Source: Brevibacterium sp. W7.2
Lineage (GTDB): Bacteria; Actinomycetota; Actinomycetes; Actinomycetales; Brevibacteriaceae
NCBI RefSeq assembly: GCF_018137945.1
Contig: NZ_CP073089.1
Location: 1,922,001-1,986,000, forward strand
DNA length: 64,000 bases
Direction: 5' to 3'
The position numbers and the translations under genes are program-made. Under the pieces are notes generated by a model, which saw only the letters and a list, made by a program, of their open reading frames with translations, had not been told where the DNA came from and did not search any database. Shown here in pieces: positions 1-9,186 of the stretch (position 1 is its first letter; every line of letters starts with the position of its first letter).

Positions 1-1
1 C

Positions 2-1471
2 AGCTGGGGGACCCTCATCGCCGTCGACGACGCGGGCCTGTTCGCCGATGTCATCGTCGGCGGACGGCGGATGCGGGTGGCGGTCGGTCCCGAGGTCGAG
101 GCGAAGTCGCTGCGTCCCGGCACCGAGGTGCTCCTGTCCGAGGGCCTCGTCATCATCGGCACCGGCGACTTCGGCTCGGTCGGCAGCGTCGTCACCGTCC
201 GCGAGTTCATCGACGACACCCGCATCCTCGTCGGCGCTCCCGGCGACGACGAGCAGGTCTACGTCCTCACGCAGGAGGTCCTCGACTCAGGCGTCCGCCT
301 CGGCGATGCCGTCGTCGTCGACACCCGCACCCACTTCGCCCTCGAGGTCGTCGAGAAGCCGGAGGTGTCCTCGCTCCTGCTCGAAGAGGTCCCCGACATC
401 ACGTACTCGGACATCGGCGGTCTCGCCGATCAGATCGGGCAGATCCAGGACGCCGTCGAACTGCCCTTCGAGCACCCGCAGCTCTACACCGAGCACGGGC
501 TCAAACCGCCCAAGGGCATCCTCCTCTACGGTCCGCCCGGCTGCGGCAAGACGCTCATCGCCAAGGCGGTCGCGAACTCGCTCGCCGAACGCAGCTCGGA
601 ACGGGCGCGGAAGACCTACTTCCTCAACATCAAGGGCCCCGAACTCCTCGACAAGTACGTCGGGGAGACGGAGCGGCAGCTCCGGCTGATCTTCGCCCGA
701 GCCCGTGAGAAGGCCTCGGCCGGGTTCCCCGTCGTCGTCTTCTTCGACGAGATGGAATCGCTGTTCCGCACCCGCGGCACCGGCAAGTCCTCCGACGTCG
801 AGACGACGATCGTTCCGCAGCTGCTCACGGAGATCGACGGCGTCGAGCAGCTCGACAACGTCATCGTCATCGGCGCCTCGAACCGCGAGGACCTCATCGA
901 CCCCGCGATCCTGCGGCCCGGTCGCCTCGACGTGAAGATCCGCATCGAACGGCCCGACGCCGAGGCCGCGCGCGACATCTTCGGCAAGTACCTCACCCCG
1001 GCGCTGCCGCTGCGGGAGAGCCTCGTGGCCGAACACGGCGGAGCCGAAGCCACGGTCAGCGCCCTCATCGACTACTGCGTCGAGCGGATGTACGCGAGCG
1101 TGCCGGAGAACGAGTTCGTCGAGGCCACCTACGCCGACGGCTCCCGCGAGGTCCTCCACTTCTCCGACTTCGCCTCGGGCGCGATGATCCACAACATCGT
1201 CGACCGGGCGAAGAAAGGGGCGATCAAGTCACTGCTCGAGACCGGGCAGCGGGGTCTGCATCCCGAGCACTTCGCCGAGGCGATCGCCGAGGAGTTCAGC
1301 GAGCACGAGGACCTGCCGAACACGACGAACCCCGACGAGTGGGCGCGGATCTCCGGGCGCAAGGGCGAGCGGGTCACCCATCTGCGGATGATGCACCTCG
1401 ACACGACCCGCGGAGCCCCGACGCTCGAGTCCGAGATCGCCGAGGCGACCCCGAACCCCGACCTGCTCTGA
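2..1471 (+). CDS. arc: Proteasome-associated AAA+ ATPase ARC/Mpa (5' end off window)
   Basis: Ring-forming AAA+ unfoldase that recruits pupylated proteins and threads them into the 20S proteasome. The frame is open from base 2, so the N-terminal coiled coil that binds Pup lies upstream of the window. Visible in order: the OB-fold region, the proteasomal ATPase linker (about nt 390-480), Walker A GPPGCGKT near nt 530-555, Walker B VVFFDE near nt 735-755, and the second-region motif DPAILRPGR near nt 900-925. The family normally ends in Gln-Tyr-Leu, which docks into the 20S alpha ring; this protein ends NPDLL. It lies upstream of dop-pup-prcBA-pafA. Family assignment is certain. Confidence 0.97.
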   Translation, partial: SWGTLIAVDDAGLFADVIVGGRRMRVAVGPEVEAKSLRPGTEVLLSEGLVIIGTGDFGSVGSVVTVREFIDDTRILVGAPGDDEQVYVLTQEVLDSGVRLGDAVVVDTRTHFALEVVEKPEVSSLLLEEVPDITYSDIGGLADQIGQIQDAVELPFEHPQLYTEHGLKPPKGILLYGPPGCGKTLIAKAVANSLAERSSERARKTYFLNIKGPELLDKYVGETERQLRLIFARAREKASAGFPVVVFFDEMESLFRTRGTGKSSDVETTIVPQLLTEIDGVEQLDNVIVIGASNREDLIDPAILRPGRLDVKIRIERPDAEAARDIFGKYLTPALPLRESLVAEHGGAEATVSALIDYCVERMYASVPENEFVEATYADGSREVLHFSDFASGAMIHNIVDRAKKGAIKSLLETGQRGLHPEHFAEAIAEEFSEHEDLPNTTNPDEWARISGRKGERVTHLRMMHLDTTRGAPTLESEIAEATPNPDLL

Positions 1472-1511
1472 GGCCGGACCGGGTCCGGGCTTGTGGGTCG
1501 TGGTCTGCGGC

Positions 1512-1907
1512 TCAGCGGCGGCGCTTGCCGCCGCCGGAGACGGCGGTGGCGATGACCCGCCAGCCGACGAGGGTGATGAAGTTGAGCGTCGTGGCGACGA
1601 TCATGAAGCTCACGGGAACCTGCCCGGGATCCCCGCCGGCGCCGGTGAGGCCGCGGATGACGAGGCCGAGCAGCACGGTGATCGCCCAGATCCCCGTGCC
1701 CGAGGCGAGCGGGGACAGCGGTCGGTCCCACACCGCGGCGAGCACCCACGCGACGACGAGGGCGGCGACGAACGGCCAGGCGGTCGTGACGATGCCCTGC
1801 GGGTCGAGGTCGTTAGAGTGGGTGTAATGCCCGATGATCGTGAAGAGGATCACGAGCACGAGGTCGACGACTAGGGCGATCGGGAGATGAGATTTCTTCG
1901 CAGCCAC
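1512..1907 (-). CDS. DUF3054 family membrane protein
   Basis: Small integral membrane protein of 131 residues with four predicted hydrophobic segments: about residues 8-27, 42-62, 72-90 and 100-120. It has a short basic cytoplasmic start (MAAKKSH) and a basic tail (GGGKRRR). The pattern, with the VDLVLVILFTIIGH start and a WAITVLLGLVIRG segment, matches DUF3054, a family of unknown function common in actinobacteria. It is convergent with the proteasomal ATPase and divergent from dop, with only about 30 bp between its start and dop, so the two promoters must overlap. No function can be assigned. Confidence 0.8.
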   Translation of the reverse strand: MAAKKSHLPIALVVDLVLVILFTIIGHYTHSNDLDPQGIVTTAWPFVAALVVAWVLAAVWDRPLSPLASGTGIWAITVLLGLVIRGLTGAGGDPGQVPVSFMIVATTLNFITLVGWRVIATAVSGGGKRRR

Positions 1908-1939
1908 GAGTGCGAGTCTAACGGTGGAGGGAGCAGGTC

Positions 1940-3478
1940 ATGATCACGGTGCACCGGGTGATGGGAGCCGAGACCGAGTTCGGGCTGAGCCAGCCGGGCA
2001 ACCCCGGGGCGAACCCGATGCGCGACTCCGCGCGCGTCGTCGACGCATATGCGGGACCGCGCGGTCTCAAGTCGTCCCAGAGCTTCTGGGACTTCGAGAC
2101 CGAGTCCCCGCTCGCCGATGCCCGCGGGTTCCTCATGAACGTCGCCGACGCCGACGCCTCCCAGCTCACGCACCTGCCCGCCGAGGCGGTCGAAGCCGAG
2201 TACCTCGCCAACGTCGTCACGGAGAACGGCGCCCGCTACTACGTCGACCACGCCCACCCCGAGTACTCCTCTCCCGAGGTGCTCACCCCGCGTGACCTCG
2301 TCGCCTACGACCGGGCCGGGGATCTCGTCGCCCTGGCCTCCGTCCGTCGGCTGGCCGCCACCGACGCGCCGGTCAACCTCTACAAGAACAACACCGATTC
2401 GAAGGGCGCCTCCTACGGCACCCATGAGAACTACCTCGTCGACCGCACCGTCGACTTCGACGACCTCGTCGCCGGGCTCATCCCGTTCTTCGTCACCCGG
2501 CAGATCCTCTGCGGCTCCGGTCGGGTCGGGATCGGCCGCGAAGCGGAGACCCCCGGCTTCCAGATCTCCTCGCGGGCGGACTTCTTCGAAGCCCAGGTCG
2601 GACTCGAGACGACCCTGCGCCGCCCCATCGTCAACACCCGTGACGAACCGCATGCCGATCCCGACCGGTACCGCCGACTCCACGTCATCATCGGCGACGC
2701 CACCCTCGCCGAACCCGCGACCCTCGTCCGGTTCGGCTCGACCGCCCTCGTCCTCGGCCTCATCGAGGCGGGTCTGGCCCCCCGGATCGAGCTCGCCGAC
2801 CCGCTCCAGGCGCTCTGGGACGTCTCCCATGATCTCCAGCTGAGCACCCGCCTGCCGCTGGCCGACGGGTCTCACCTGACCGCCCTGGAGATCCAGGACC
2901 TCTACTGGACCGCGTGCCGGGAGCACGCGGGCGATGACCCGGAGACGCAGGAGGTGCTCGCCGAATGGCGTCGCTTCCTCGACGGTCTCGCGACCGATCC
3001 CACCACGCTCGCCGATTCGATCGACTGGGTCGCCAAATGGGTGCTCCTCGACGGCTACCGGCAGCGGGAGGGACTGTCCTGGGATCATCCCAAGCTCGCC
3101 CTCATCGACGTCCAGTACCACGATGTGCGCCCCGAGAAGGGCCTCTTCCACAAGCTCGAGAGGGCCGGGCGGATCACCCGTCTGACGACGCCGGAGGAGG
3201 TCGAGGCCGCCGTCACCACCCCGCCGGAGGGCACCCGGGCCTACCTCAGGGGACTCGCGGTGACGCGGTTCTCCGACGCCCTCGTCGCCGCCAGCTGGGA
3301 CTCCCTCGTCTTCGACGCCGGGGCCGCCGGGCTGGTGCGCCTGCCGATGAGCGAACCCCGCAAGGGAACCCGCGCCCTGCTCGCCGAGCGGCTGTCCGGC
3401 GTCGACGACGTCGACGGCCTGCTCACGGCCCTGGGAGTGACTAGACTGAGCGCCAAGACGCAAGAGAGAAGGCTGTGA
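1940..3478 (+). CDS. dop: Pup deamidase/depupylase Dop
   Basis: Carboxylate-amine-ligase-fold enzyme of 512 residues. It converts the C-terminal Gln of Pup to Glu and also removes Pup from substrates. The N-terminal ETEFG motif (residues 11-15) supplies a Mg-ATP ligand, and the family's catalytic Asp fits D103 in the VDHAHPEYSSPE stretch. The TRDEPHAD-type motif and nucleotide-binding elements are shared with the paralogue PafA three genes downstream. The residues after GLSQPG (NPGANPM) look like Dop rather than PafA. GGAGGG sits upstream of the ATG. The pup ATG overlaps the dop stop by one base, and Pup here ends in Gln, which makes Dop obligatory. Confidence 0.97.
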   Translation: MITVHRVMGAETEFGLSQPGNPGANPMRDSARVVDAYAGPRGLKSSQSFWDFETESPLADARGFLMNVADADASQLTHLPAEAVEAEYLANVVTENGARYYVDHAHPEYSSPEVLTPRDLVAYDRAGDLVALASVRRLAATDAPVNLYKNNTDSKGASYGTHENYLVDRTVDFDDLVAGLIPFFVTRQILCGSGRVGIGREAETPGFQISSRADFFEAQVGLETTLRRPIVNTRDEPHADPDRYRRLHVIIGDATLAEPATLVRFGSTALVLGLIEAGLAPRIELADPLQALWDVSHDLQLSTRLPLADGSHLTALEIQDLYWTACREHAGDDPETQEVLAEWRRFLDGLATDPTTLADSIDWVAKWVLLDGYRQREGLSWDHPKLALIDVQYHDVRPEKGLFHKLERAGRITRLTTPEEVEAAVTTPPEGTRAYLRGLAVTRFSDALVAASWDSLVFDAGAAGLVRLPMSEPRKGTRALLAERLSGVDDVDGLLTALGVTRLSAKTQERRL

Positions 3479-3669
3479 TGAGCTCGAACGAACAGATCAA
3501 CAAGGACCACTCCGCCGGTGGGGACGAGCCGCCGGTCGATCCGCCGCAGGCGGTGTCCGCCCAGATCAACACCGAGAACGTCGATTCGATCCTCGACGAG
3601 ATCGACAGCGTGCTCGAGTCCAACGCCGAAGAGTTCGTCCGCAACTTCGTGCAGAAGGGCGGCCAATGA
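3478..3669 (+). CDS. pup: Prokaryotic ubiquitin-like protein Pup
   Basis: Intrinsically disordered protein tag of 63 residues, attached through its C-terminus to substrate lysines by PafA. The C-terminal half ([19 protein letters not shown]) is the helix-forming segment that pairs with the ATPase coiled coil. The protein ends FVQKGGQ, so it is encoded in the inactive Gln form that Dop must deamidate. ATG 3478 was chosen over GTG 3475 because AGAAGG lies five bases upstream, and it overlaps the dop stop as TGATG. The neighbours dop and prcB confirm identity. Confidence 0.97.
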   Translation: MSSNEQINKDHSAGGDEPPVDPPQAVSAQINTENVDSILDEIDSVLESNAEEFVRNFVQKGGQ

Positions 3670-3670
3670 G

Positions 3671-4471
3671 ATGGCAGGGTTCCCGCCTGCATTCCTCAGC
3701 TCGACGAGCAACTCCTTCATCGACCTCATCCGGGACCTCGCCCCGGACGCGCTGCCGCAGCCGCAGGGCTCTGCGATGAGCGAGCAGCTGCCGCACGCGA
3801 CGACGATCGTCGCGTTCCACACCGGCTCCGGCGTCCTCATGGCCGGCGACCGGCGGGCGACGATCGGGAACATGATCGCCTCCCACGCGATGGAGAAGGT
3901 GCGTCCCGCCGACGACTACTCCGTCATCGGCATCGCCGGCACCGCCGGTGTCGCCCTCGACCTCATCCGGCTCTTCCAGCTCGAGCTCGAGCACTACGAG
4001 AAGATCGAGGACGCCCGGCTCTCCCTCGGTGGGAAGGCCAACCGGCTCGCGGCGATGCTGCGCGGCAACCTCGGACTGGCGATGCAGGGACTGAGCGTCG
4101 TGCCGATGTTCGCCGGCGTCGACGACTCCCGCCCCCAGGGTCAGATCTTCAGCTTCGACATCACCGGCGGCAAGTACGAGGAGCACCGCTTCCACGCGAT
4201 CGGCTCGGGCTCCGGGTTCGCCCGGGGTGCGCTGAAGAAGCTCTGGGAGCCCGGACTCGAGCCCGATGCCGCGCTCACCGTCGCCGTCGAAGCCCTCTTC
4301 GACGCCTCCGACGACGATTCGGCGACCGGGGGACCGGACTTCGTGCGGAAGCTCGCCCCGACGGTCTTCACCGTCGAACTCGGCACCGGGGTCAGGGAGG
4401 TCCCCGCCGACCGGGTGCTCGCCACCGCCGCCGAGGTGGTCGCGGAGCGGACGCGGAAGGCACAGGCATGA
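3671..4471 (+). CDS. prcB: 20S proteasome beta subunit PrcB
   Basis: Catalytic subunit of the 20S core, made as a 266-residue precursor. The mature N-terminus is predicted at Thr44 (cleavage before [11 protein letters not shown]), which leaves a 43-residue propeptide removed autocatalytically. Thr44, the following AGDRRAT segment and the later GSGSGFARG loop are the conserved Ntn-hydrolase elements. An upstream in-frame extension to nt 3518 would overlap pup and lacks a ribosome site, so ATG 3671, one base after the pup stop, is preferred. The gene overlaps prcA by ATGA, fitting equimolar synthesis of alpha and beta subunits. Confidence 0.97.
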   Translation: MAGFPPAFLSSTSNSFIDLIRDLAPDALPQPQGSAMSEQLPHATTIVAFHTGSGVLMAGDRRATIGNMIASHAMEKVRPADDYSVIGIAGTAGVALDLIRLFQLELEHYEKIEDARLSLGGKANRLAAMLRGNLGLAMQGLSVVPMFAGVDDSRPQGQIFSFDITGGKYEEHRFHAIGSGSGFARGALKKLWEPGLEPDAALTVAVEALFDASDDDSATGGPDFVRKLAPTVFTVELGTGVREVPADRVLATAAEVVAERTRKAQA

Positions 4472-5157
4472 CTCAGGCACCGTTCTACGTCTCACCCGAA
4501 CAGCTGATGAAGGATCGGGCGGACTTCGCGCGCAAGGGCATCGCCCGCGGCCGGTCCGTCGTCGTCCTCCGCTACGACACGGGCATCCTCCTGCTCGCCG
4601 AGAACCCTTCGCCGACGCTGCACAAGATCGCCGAGATCTACGACCGCATCGGCTTCGCCGCCGTCGGCAAGTACAACGAGTTCGAGACGCTGCGGCAGGC
4701 CGGGGTCCGCTACGCGGACCTGCGCGGCTACTCCTACGACCGCAGCGACGTCACCGCCCGGGGACTGACGAACGCCTACGCCCAGACACTGGCCGGGGTG
4801 TTCACGACCGAGTCGAAGCCCTTCGAGGTCGAACTCGTCGTCGCCGAGCTCGGCCGGACCGCCGCGACCGACCAGCTCTATCGGATCACCTACGACGGGT
4901 CCGTCATCGATGAGACGGAGCACGTGGCCATCGGCGGTCAGGCCGATGCGATCACCGCCCGCCTCAAGGGGATCGTCACGAGCGCCAAGCCGCTCACCGC
5001 GGTCGTCGACCTCGGCGTCGAGGCGCTCAAGGCCGCCGGTTCGGGTCCGCTGCCCGTCGACGACCTCGAAGCCGCCGTGCTCGACCGCGAGGTGCCCGGA
5101 CATCGCACCTTCCGGCGGCTCTCCGATGCCGCCCTGGCCGAGCTCAGGTCGGACTGA
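4468..5157 (+). CDS. prcA: 20S proteasome alpha subunit PrcA
   Basis: Non-catalytic alpha subunit of 229 residues that forms the outer gating rings and the docking surface for the ATPase. The start [20 protein letters not shown] is the conserved helix/gate region, followed by the [20 protein letters not shown] strand pair found in bacterial alpha subunits. It carries no N-terminal Thr nucleophile. The ATG overlaps the prcB stop (ATGA) and its own stop shares one base with the pafA ATG, so prcB-prcA-pafA is clearly one transcriptional unit. Confidence 0.96.
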   Translation: MTQAPFYVSPEQLMKDRADFARKGIARGRSVVVLRYDTGILLLAENPSPTLHKIAEIYDRIGFAAVGKYNEFETLRQAGVRYADLRGYSYDRSDVTARGLTNAYAQTLAGVFTTESKPFEVELVVAELGRTAATDQLYRITYDGSVIDETEHVAIGGQADAITARLKGIVTSAKPLTAVVDLGVEALKAAGSGPLPVDDLEAAVLDREVPGHRTFRRLSDAALAELRSD

Positions 5158-6560
5158 TGGCCCGCATCTACGGGCTCGAGACCGAGTACGGGCTCGCCCA
5201 CACCCCGGGGGAGGACCGGCGGCGGATCGGTCCCGAGGAGATCGCCCGCTACCTCTTCCGACCGGTCGTCAGCTGGGGGCGGTCGTCGAACGTCTTCCTC
5301 CCCAACGGCTCCCGCCTCTACCTCGACGTCGGCTCCCACCCGGAGTACGCGACGGCCGAATGCGATTCGCTGCCCGACCTGCTCGCCCAGGACAGGGCCG
5401 GCGAGGCGCTGATGATCGACCTCCTCGATCAGGCGCAGGAGGCCCTGGCCGCCGACGGGCTGACCGGGCGGATCCACATGGTGAAGAACAACACGGATGC
5501 GGCGGGCAACTCCTACGGCTCGCACGAGAACTTCCTCATCCGGCGCGGCCTCGACTTCAACCGGCTGACCACCGTGCTCCTGCCCTTCCTCGTCACCCGG
5601 CAGCTGCTCGTCGGGGCCGGGGCGATCATTCCCCGCACCTCCTCCTTCCATCCCGACGAGGACGTCACGCGCACGGACATGACCTTCGGCCTCTCCGCCC
5701 GCTCCGATGTCATGTGGGAGGGCCTGTCCTCGGCGACGACCCGGTCGCGGCCGATCATCAACGCCCGCGACGAACCGCACGCGGATGCGGAGAAGTACCG
5801 CCGGCTCCACGTCATCGTCGGCGACTCCTCGATGTCGACGGCCACCTCGGCGCTCAAGCTCGGCTCCGCCGTGCTCATGCTCGACCTCATCGAACAGGGG
5901 GCGCGCCTCCCCGACCACGGGCTGCGCCACCCCGTCCGCGACATCCGCGTCATCGCCCGCGACCTCACGGGCAGGACCGTCCTCGAACGCAGCGACGGGT
6001 CGACGACGACGCCGCTGGGACTGCTCGCCGACTACCGGGACCGGGCGGCCCACCTCGTCGAGACCGGTGACCACAGCCTCGGCGACGAGGCGCTGGCCGC
6101 CTACGTCATCGACCTGTGGTCGCGGATGCTCACCGCCGTCGAGGCGCAGGACTTCGCGGGCGTCGACACCGAGATCGACTGGGTGATCAAGCGCACGCTC
6201 ATCGACCGGGCGATGGCCCGCGGTGACATCGGGCTGAGCGACCCGCAGATCCAGCGTCTCGACATCGCCTACCACGACATCACCCCGGCCACCGGGCTCT
6301 TCCCCAGACTCGAGGCGGCGGGCCTGGCGAAGAGCCTCGTCAGCCGGCAGGCCCAGGACGCGGCGAAGGAGGCTCCGCCGCAGACGACGCGGGCGGCCGT
6401 GCGCGGAGAGTTCATCCGCGCCGCCCACGACGCCCGCCGCGACTACACCGTCGACTGGGTCCACCTGCGCCTCAACGACGAATCGGGCCGCGCCGTGGCG
6501 CTCAAGGATCCCTTCTCTCCGACGCATCCGCAGGCGGAAGCTCTCATCGCCGGCCTGTAG
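5157..6560 (+). CDS. pafA: Pup-protein ligase PafA
   Basis: ATP-dependent ligase of 467 residues that forms an isopeptide bond between the Pup C-terminal Glu side chain and a substrate lysine. The N-terminal GLETEYG motif (residues 6-12) binds Mg-ATP. LYLDVGSHPEYATAECD follows, with the catalytic Asp at about residue 57. INARDEPHADAEKYRR, FLVTRQL and DWVIKR near the middle and end match mycobacterial PafA almost word for word, which separates it from Dop. The start ATG shares its A with the prcA TGA. It is the last gene of the proteasome operon. Confidence 0.97.
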   Translation: MARIYGLETEYGLAHTPGEDRRRIGPEEIARYLFRPVVSWGRSSNVFLPNGSRLYLDVGSHPEYATAECDSLPDLLAQDRAGEALMIDLLDQAQEALAADGLTGRIHMVKNNTDAAGNSYGSHENFLIRRGLDFNRLTTVLLPFLVTRQLLVGAGAIIPRTSSFHPDEDVTRTDMTFGLSARSDVMWEGLSSATTRSRPIINARDEPHADAEKYRRLHVIVGDSSMSTATSALKLGSAVLMLDLIEQGARLPDHGLRHPVRDIRVIARDLTGRTVLERSDGSTTTPLGLLADYRDRAAHLVETGDHSLGDEALAAYVIDLWSRMLTAVEAQDFAGVDTEIDWVIKRTLIDRAMARGDIGLSDPQIQRLDIAYHDITPATGLFPRLEAAGLAKSLVSRQAQDAAKEAPPQTTRAAVRGEFIRAAHDARRDYTVDWVHLRLNDESGRAVALKDPFSPTHPQAEALIAGL

Positions 6561-6593
6561 GATCGTCTGGAACATTCCGACGAAAGGAACCAC

Positions 6594-7550
6594 GTGCGCA
6601 CCACAGTGCTCAGCGCCATCGCGGCAGCCGTGCTGCTGCTCTCGGCCTGCGGGTCGTCCGAGCCCGACGACAGCGGAGCGAGCGCTCCGGCCTCCGTGCC
6701 CGCCCAGGACGCGAAGTCGACGAGCCTCGACGACATCACCGTCGACGGCGATCCGGGCGAGAAGCCGACAGTGGAGTTCACCGCCCCGCTCGTCGTCGAA
6801 TCGACCGAGGCGAAGGTGCTCAGCGAGGGCGACGGCGATCCGGTGGCCGCCGGCGAGCAGGTCACCGCGCAGATGACGCTGGTCTCCGGCGTCACCGGCG
6901 AGGTCATCGAGTCGAGCTACGACTCGGGTTCGCCCGCCGGGTTCCCCATGGACAAGTCCCAGATCTCCGAGGACCTCTACACCGCGATCGAGGGCAAGAA
7001 GGTCGGCTCCCGGGTGCTCATGACCCTCAACGGCAGCCCCCAGCAGGGTCAGCCGAGCCAGACGCTCATCTACGTCATCGACATCGAGAAGACCTCGCAG
7101 CCGCTCACCCGCGCCGAGGGCGAGGAGGCCGACCAGTCCGGCAACCCCGTGACCGTGACGTGGGAGGACAACGGCGAACCGAAGATCACCGCTCCCACCG
7201 GCGACAAGCCGAGCGACCTCCAGTCGTTCACGACGATCGAGGGCACCGGCCCCGAGGTCAAGGAGGGCCAGACCGTCGCCGTGAAGTACACCGGATGGCT
7301 GTGGGACGACACGTCGCAGCCGTTCGACTCGAACTGGCCCGAGGGCAGCCAGCCGTTCCCCGTCTCCCCGGTGGGTCAGGCCAACGTCATCGACGGCTGG
7401 AACGAAGGCCTCATCGGGCACAAGGTCGGCAGCCAGATCGTCCTCGTCATTCCCCCGGACAAGGGGTACGGCTCGGCCGGCAGCCCGCCGAAGATCCCGG
7501 AGAACGCGACGCTGATCTTCGTCATCGACATCCTCTCGGCCGACGGCTGA
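6594..7550 (+). CDS. Lipoprotein FKBP-type peptidyl-prolyl isomerase with two FKBP-like domains
   Basis: Exported prolyl isomerase of 318 residues. A hydrophobic signal ends in the lipobox LSAC (Cys19), so the protein should be lipid-anchored outside the membrane. A Ser/Asp-rich linker is followed by a divergent FKBP-like domain (about residues 80-165) and a canonical domain (about 210-318) with VKYTGWLWDD, PFDSNW, VIDGWNEGL and the closing TLIFVIDILS strand. The first domain lacks several active-site aromatics and may be structural. Start is GTG 6594 after AAAGGA. It follows pafA by 33 bp, so co-transcription is possible. Confidence 0.9.
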   Translation: MRTTVLSAIAAAVLLLSACGSSEPDDSGASAPASVPAQDAKSTSLDDITVDGDPGEKPTVEFTAPLVVESTEAKVLSEGDGDPVAAGEQVTAQMTLVSGVTGEVIESSYDSGSPAGFPMDKSQISEDLYTAIEGKKVGSRVLMTLNGSPQQGQPSQTLIYVIDIEKTSQPLTRAEGEEADQSGNPVTVTWEDNGEPKITAPTGDKPSDLQSFTTIEGTGPEVKEGQTVAVKYTGWLWDDTSQPFDSNWPEGSQPFPVSPVGQANVIDGWNEGLIGHKVGSQIVLVIPPDKGYGSAGSPPKIPENATLIFVIDILSADG

Positions 7551-7611
7551 GACGGCACGAGCGCTCGACCGCCCGGTCAGGCGCTGCAGTCCACCACCAA
7601 GGAGGAACACC

Positions 7612-7986
7612 ATGGCCAAGCAGAAGCCCGAAGTCGAATTCCCCGGCGGGGAGGCTCCCACGGAGCTCGTCATCGTCGACGACATCATCGGCGACGGCCC
7701 CGAGGCGAAGCCCGGGGACACCGTGAGCGTCAACTACGTCGGCGTCGCCCACTCGACGGGCGAGGAGTTCGACGCCTCGTACAACCGCGGCACCCCGCTC
7801 GAGTTCCGTCTCGGCTCCGGCATGGTCATCGCCGGCTGGGACCAGGGCATCCAGGGGATGAAGGTCGGCGGCCGCCGCACCCTGCAGATCCCCGCGCACC
7901 TCGCCTACGGCGATCAGGGTGCCGGCGGGGTCATCAAGCCCGGCGAGTCGCTGATCTTCGTCTGCGACCTCGAAGGCGTCCGCTGA
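7612..7986 (+). CDS. Cytoplasmic FKBP-type peptidyl-prolyl cis-trans isomerase
   Basis: Single-domain FKBP of 124 residues without a signal peptide. The strand VSVNYVGVAHSTGEEFDASY, FRLGSGMVIAGWDQGIQGMKVGG and the HLAYGDQGAGGVIKPGESLIFVCDLEGV end hold the conserved hydrophobic pocket residues (Tyr, Phe/Asp, Trp, Tyr). AAGGAGG precedes the ATG. It lies 61 bp after the lipoprotein FKBP, probably in the same transcript, and is convergent with the DUF3866 gene 12 bp away. Mycobacteria also have an FKBP pair near pafA. Confidence 0.95.
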   Translation: MAKQKPEVEFPGGEAPTELVIVDDIIGDGPEAKPGDTVSVNYVGVAHSTGEEFDASYNRGTPLEFRLGSGMVIAGWDQGIQGMKVGGRRTLQIPAHLAYGDQGAGGVIKPGESLIFVCDLEGVR

Positions 7987-7998
7987 GCCGACGCCGAC

Positions 7999-9135
7999 TC
8001 AGGCGGGGGAGACGAGCCCCGCCGCATACCTGCCCGCCGCGGCGGCAGCGAGGAACGCTGCCGCATCGGCGGGCAGTCTGCGTCCCATCGTCGACAGGCC
8101 CACGGGGCTGTCCTCCAGGGCCGCCCACAGCCCGGTGAGATCGACGTCGACGAGCTCATGGTCGCGCAGCTGCGGCAGCTGGTCGGCGACCACTTCGGCG
8201 ATGACCTGCGGGTCGGGATCCATGGCGGCGCGGTCGGTCTCCGGCAGCGTCGCGAAGTCGGGCACCGGCACCCGCACGCCCGGACGGGCCACCTCGGCGA
8301 GCGCGGTGAGCGTATGGTGGGAGATCCCGAAATGCCGGCCCCGGGCGTCGGCGTTCGACATCCGCAGCACCCCGACGGGGATGCCGCCGAGGAGGGCGGC
8401 GGCGTTGAGGTGCTCGCCGACGACGAGACCGGAGAACCCGTACTTCGTTCCCGTTCCGAGGTTGCCCGGTCCCTGCGCGACGACGGCGATGTCGGCGCCG
8501 AGGACGTGCTTGGCCGCGAGCAGGCCGGTGTGGATCGTCACCGCCTCGTGATCAGCACCCCACGACTGACCCGTGCTGATGCTGCCGGCGATCCACCCGG
8601 CAGCGGTGAGACCGGCCACGGCCTGGGAGAACGCGGCCGGCAGCGCCGCGCCGTCGGTGAGGATGTAGGCGATGCGCAGCGTCGGATCGACGGCGCGGAT
8701 GCCGGCGACGATCGCCGGCAGCGCGGAGTGGAGGTCGGCGACGACGACGGGCATGCCGTCGATCGAGTCCGCCGCGGCGAGGGTCTCATGATGCTCCGAC
8801 TCCTGATCGTCGACGCCGAGGACCATCGTCTGCAGGGGGGAGTAGCGGTCCTTGACGAGATGGCCGGGACCCGGGGCCGGGTCCGCGGGCAGACGGTCGG
8901 GCAACGCCACGATGAGGCCGAAGCCGCCGGTGCCGAGCCGCTTCGCGAGCGCGGAGACGTTGAGCAGGACGGTGTCGCCGACCTGCGGCGTGCCGACCGC
9001 CTCGGTGTAGGCGATCGCCCTGATCCGGGCCACATCCGTGCCCGGCAGCGGCCGATCGAGGTCGGCGTCGACCTCGGTGAGGCCGGGACGGGAGGAGCGG
9101 ATGCCTGCGACAGTGCCTGTGCGCCAATGAATCAT
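7999..9135 (-). CDS. DUF3866 family protein
   Basis: Protein of 378 residues of the actinobacterial DUF3866 family, no known function. Glycine-rich turns (GPGNLGTGTKYGFSGLVVGEHLNAA), a SMGADHEAVT-like segment (here TGQSWGADHEAVTIHTG) and the RHFGISHHT motif are typical. No signal peptide or membrane segment is present. The frame stays open far upstream on this strand, but that extension is antisense to pafB. ATG 9135, giving MIHWRTGTV, is the sensible start. It is divergent from pafB, 51 bp apart, a neighbourhood also seen in other actinobacteria. Confidence 0.85.
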   Translation of the reverse strand: MIHWRTGTVAGIRSSRPGLTEVDADLDRPLPGTDVARIRAIAYTEAVGTPQVGDTVLLNVSALAKRLGTGGFGLIVALPDRLPADPAPGPGHLVKDRYSPLQTMVLGVDDQESEHHETLAAADSIDGMPVVVADLHSALPAIVAGIRAVDPTLRIAYILTDGAALPAAFSQAVAGLTAAGWIAGSISTGQSWGADHEAVTIHTGLLAAKHVLGADIAVVAQGPGNLGTGTKYGFSGLVVGEHLNAAALLGGIPVGVLRMSNADARGRHFGISHHTLTALAEVARPGVRVPVPDFATLPETDRAAMDPDPQVIAEVVADQLPQLRDHELVDVDLTGLWAALEDSPVGLSTMGRRLPADAAAFLAAAAAGRYAAGLVSPA

Positions 9136-9186
9136 GGTCCCAACCCTATCGCCCGATCCCTGTGGCGGTGGGTTACGGTGGATGCT

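Noticed and set aside
1474..1488. Terminator between the proteasomal ATPase and the DUF3054 gene
   Set aside because: CCGGACC-G-GGTCCGG can only form a 5-bp stem once a minimal loop is allowed, and there is no T-tract.
4938..7733. A 931-codon open frame on the minus strand across prcA, pafA and the FKBP genes
   Set aside because: Shadow of three well-supported genes; no domain or ribosome site.
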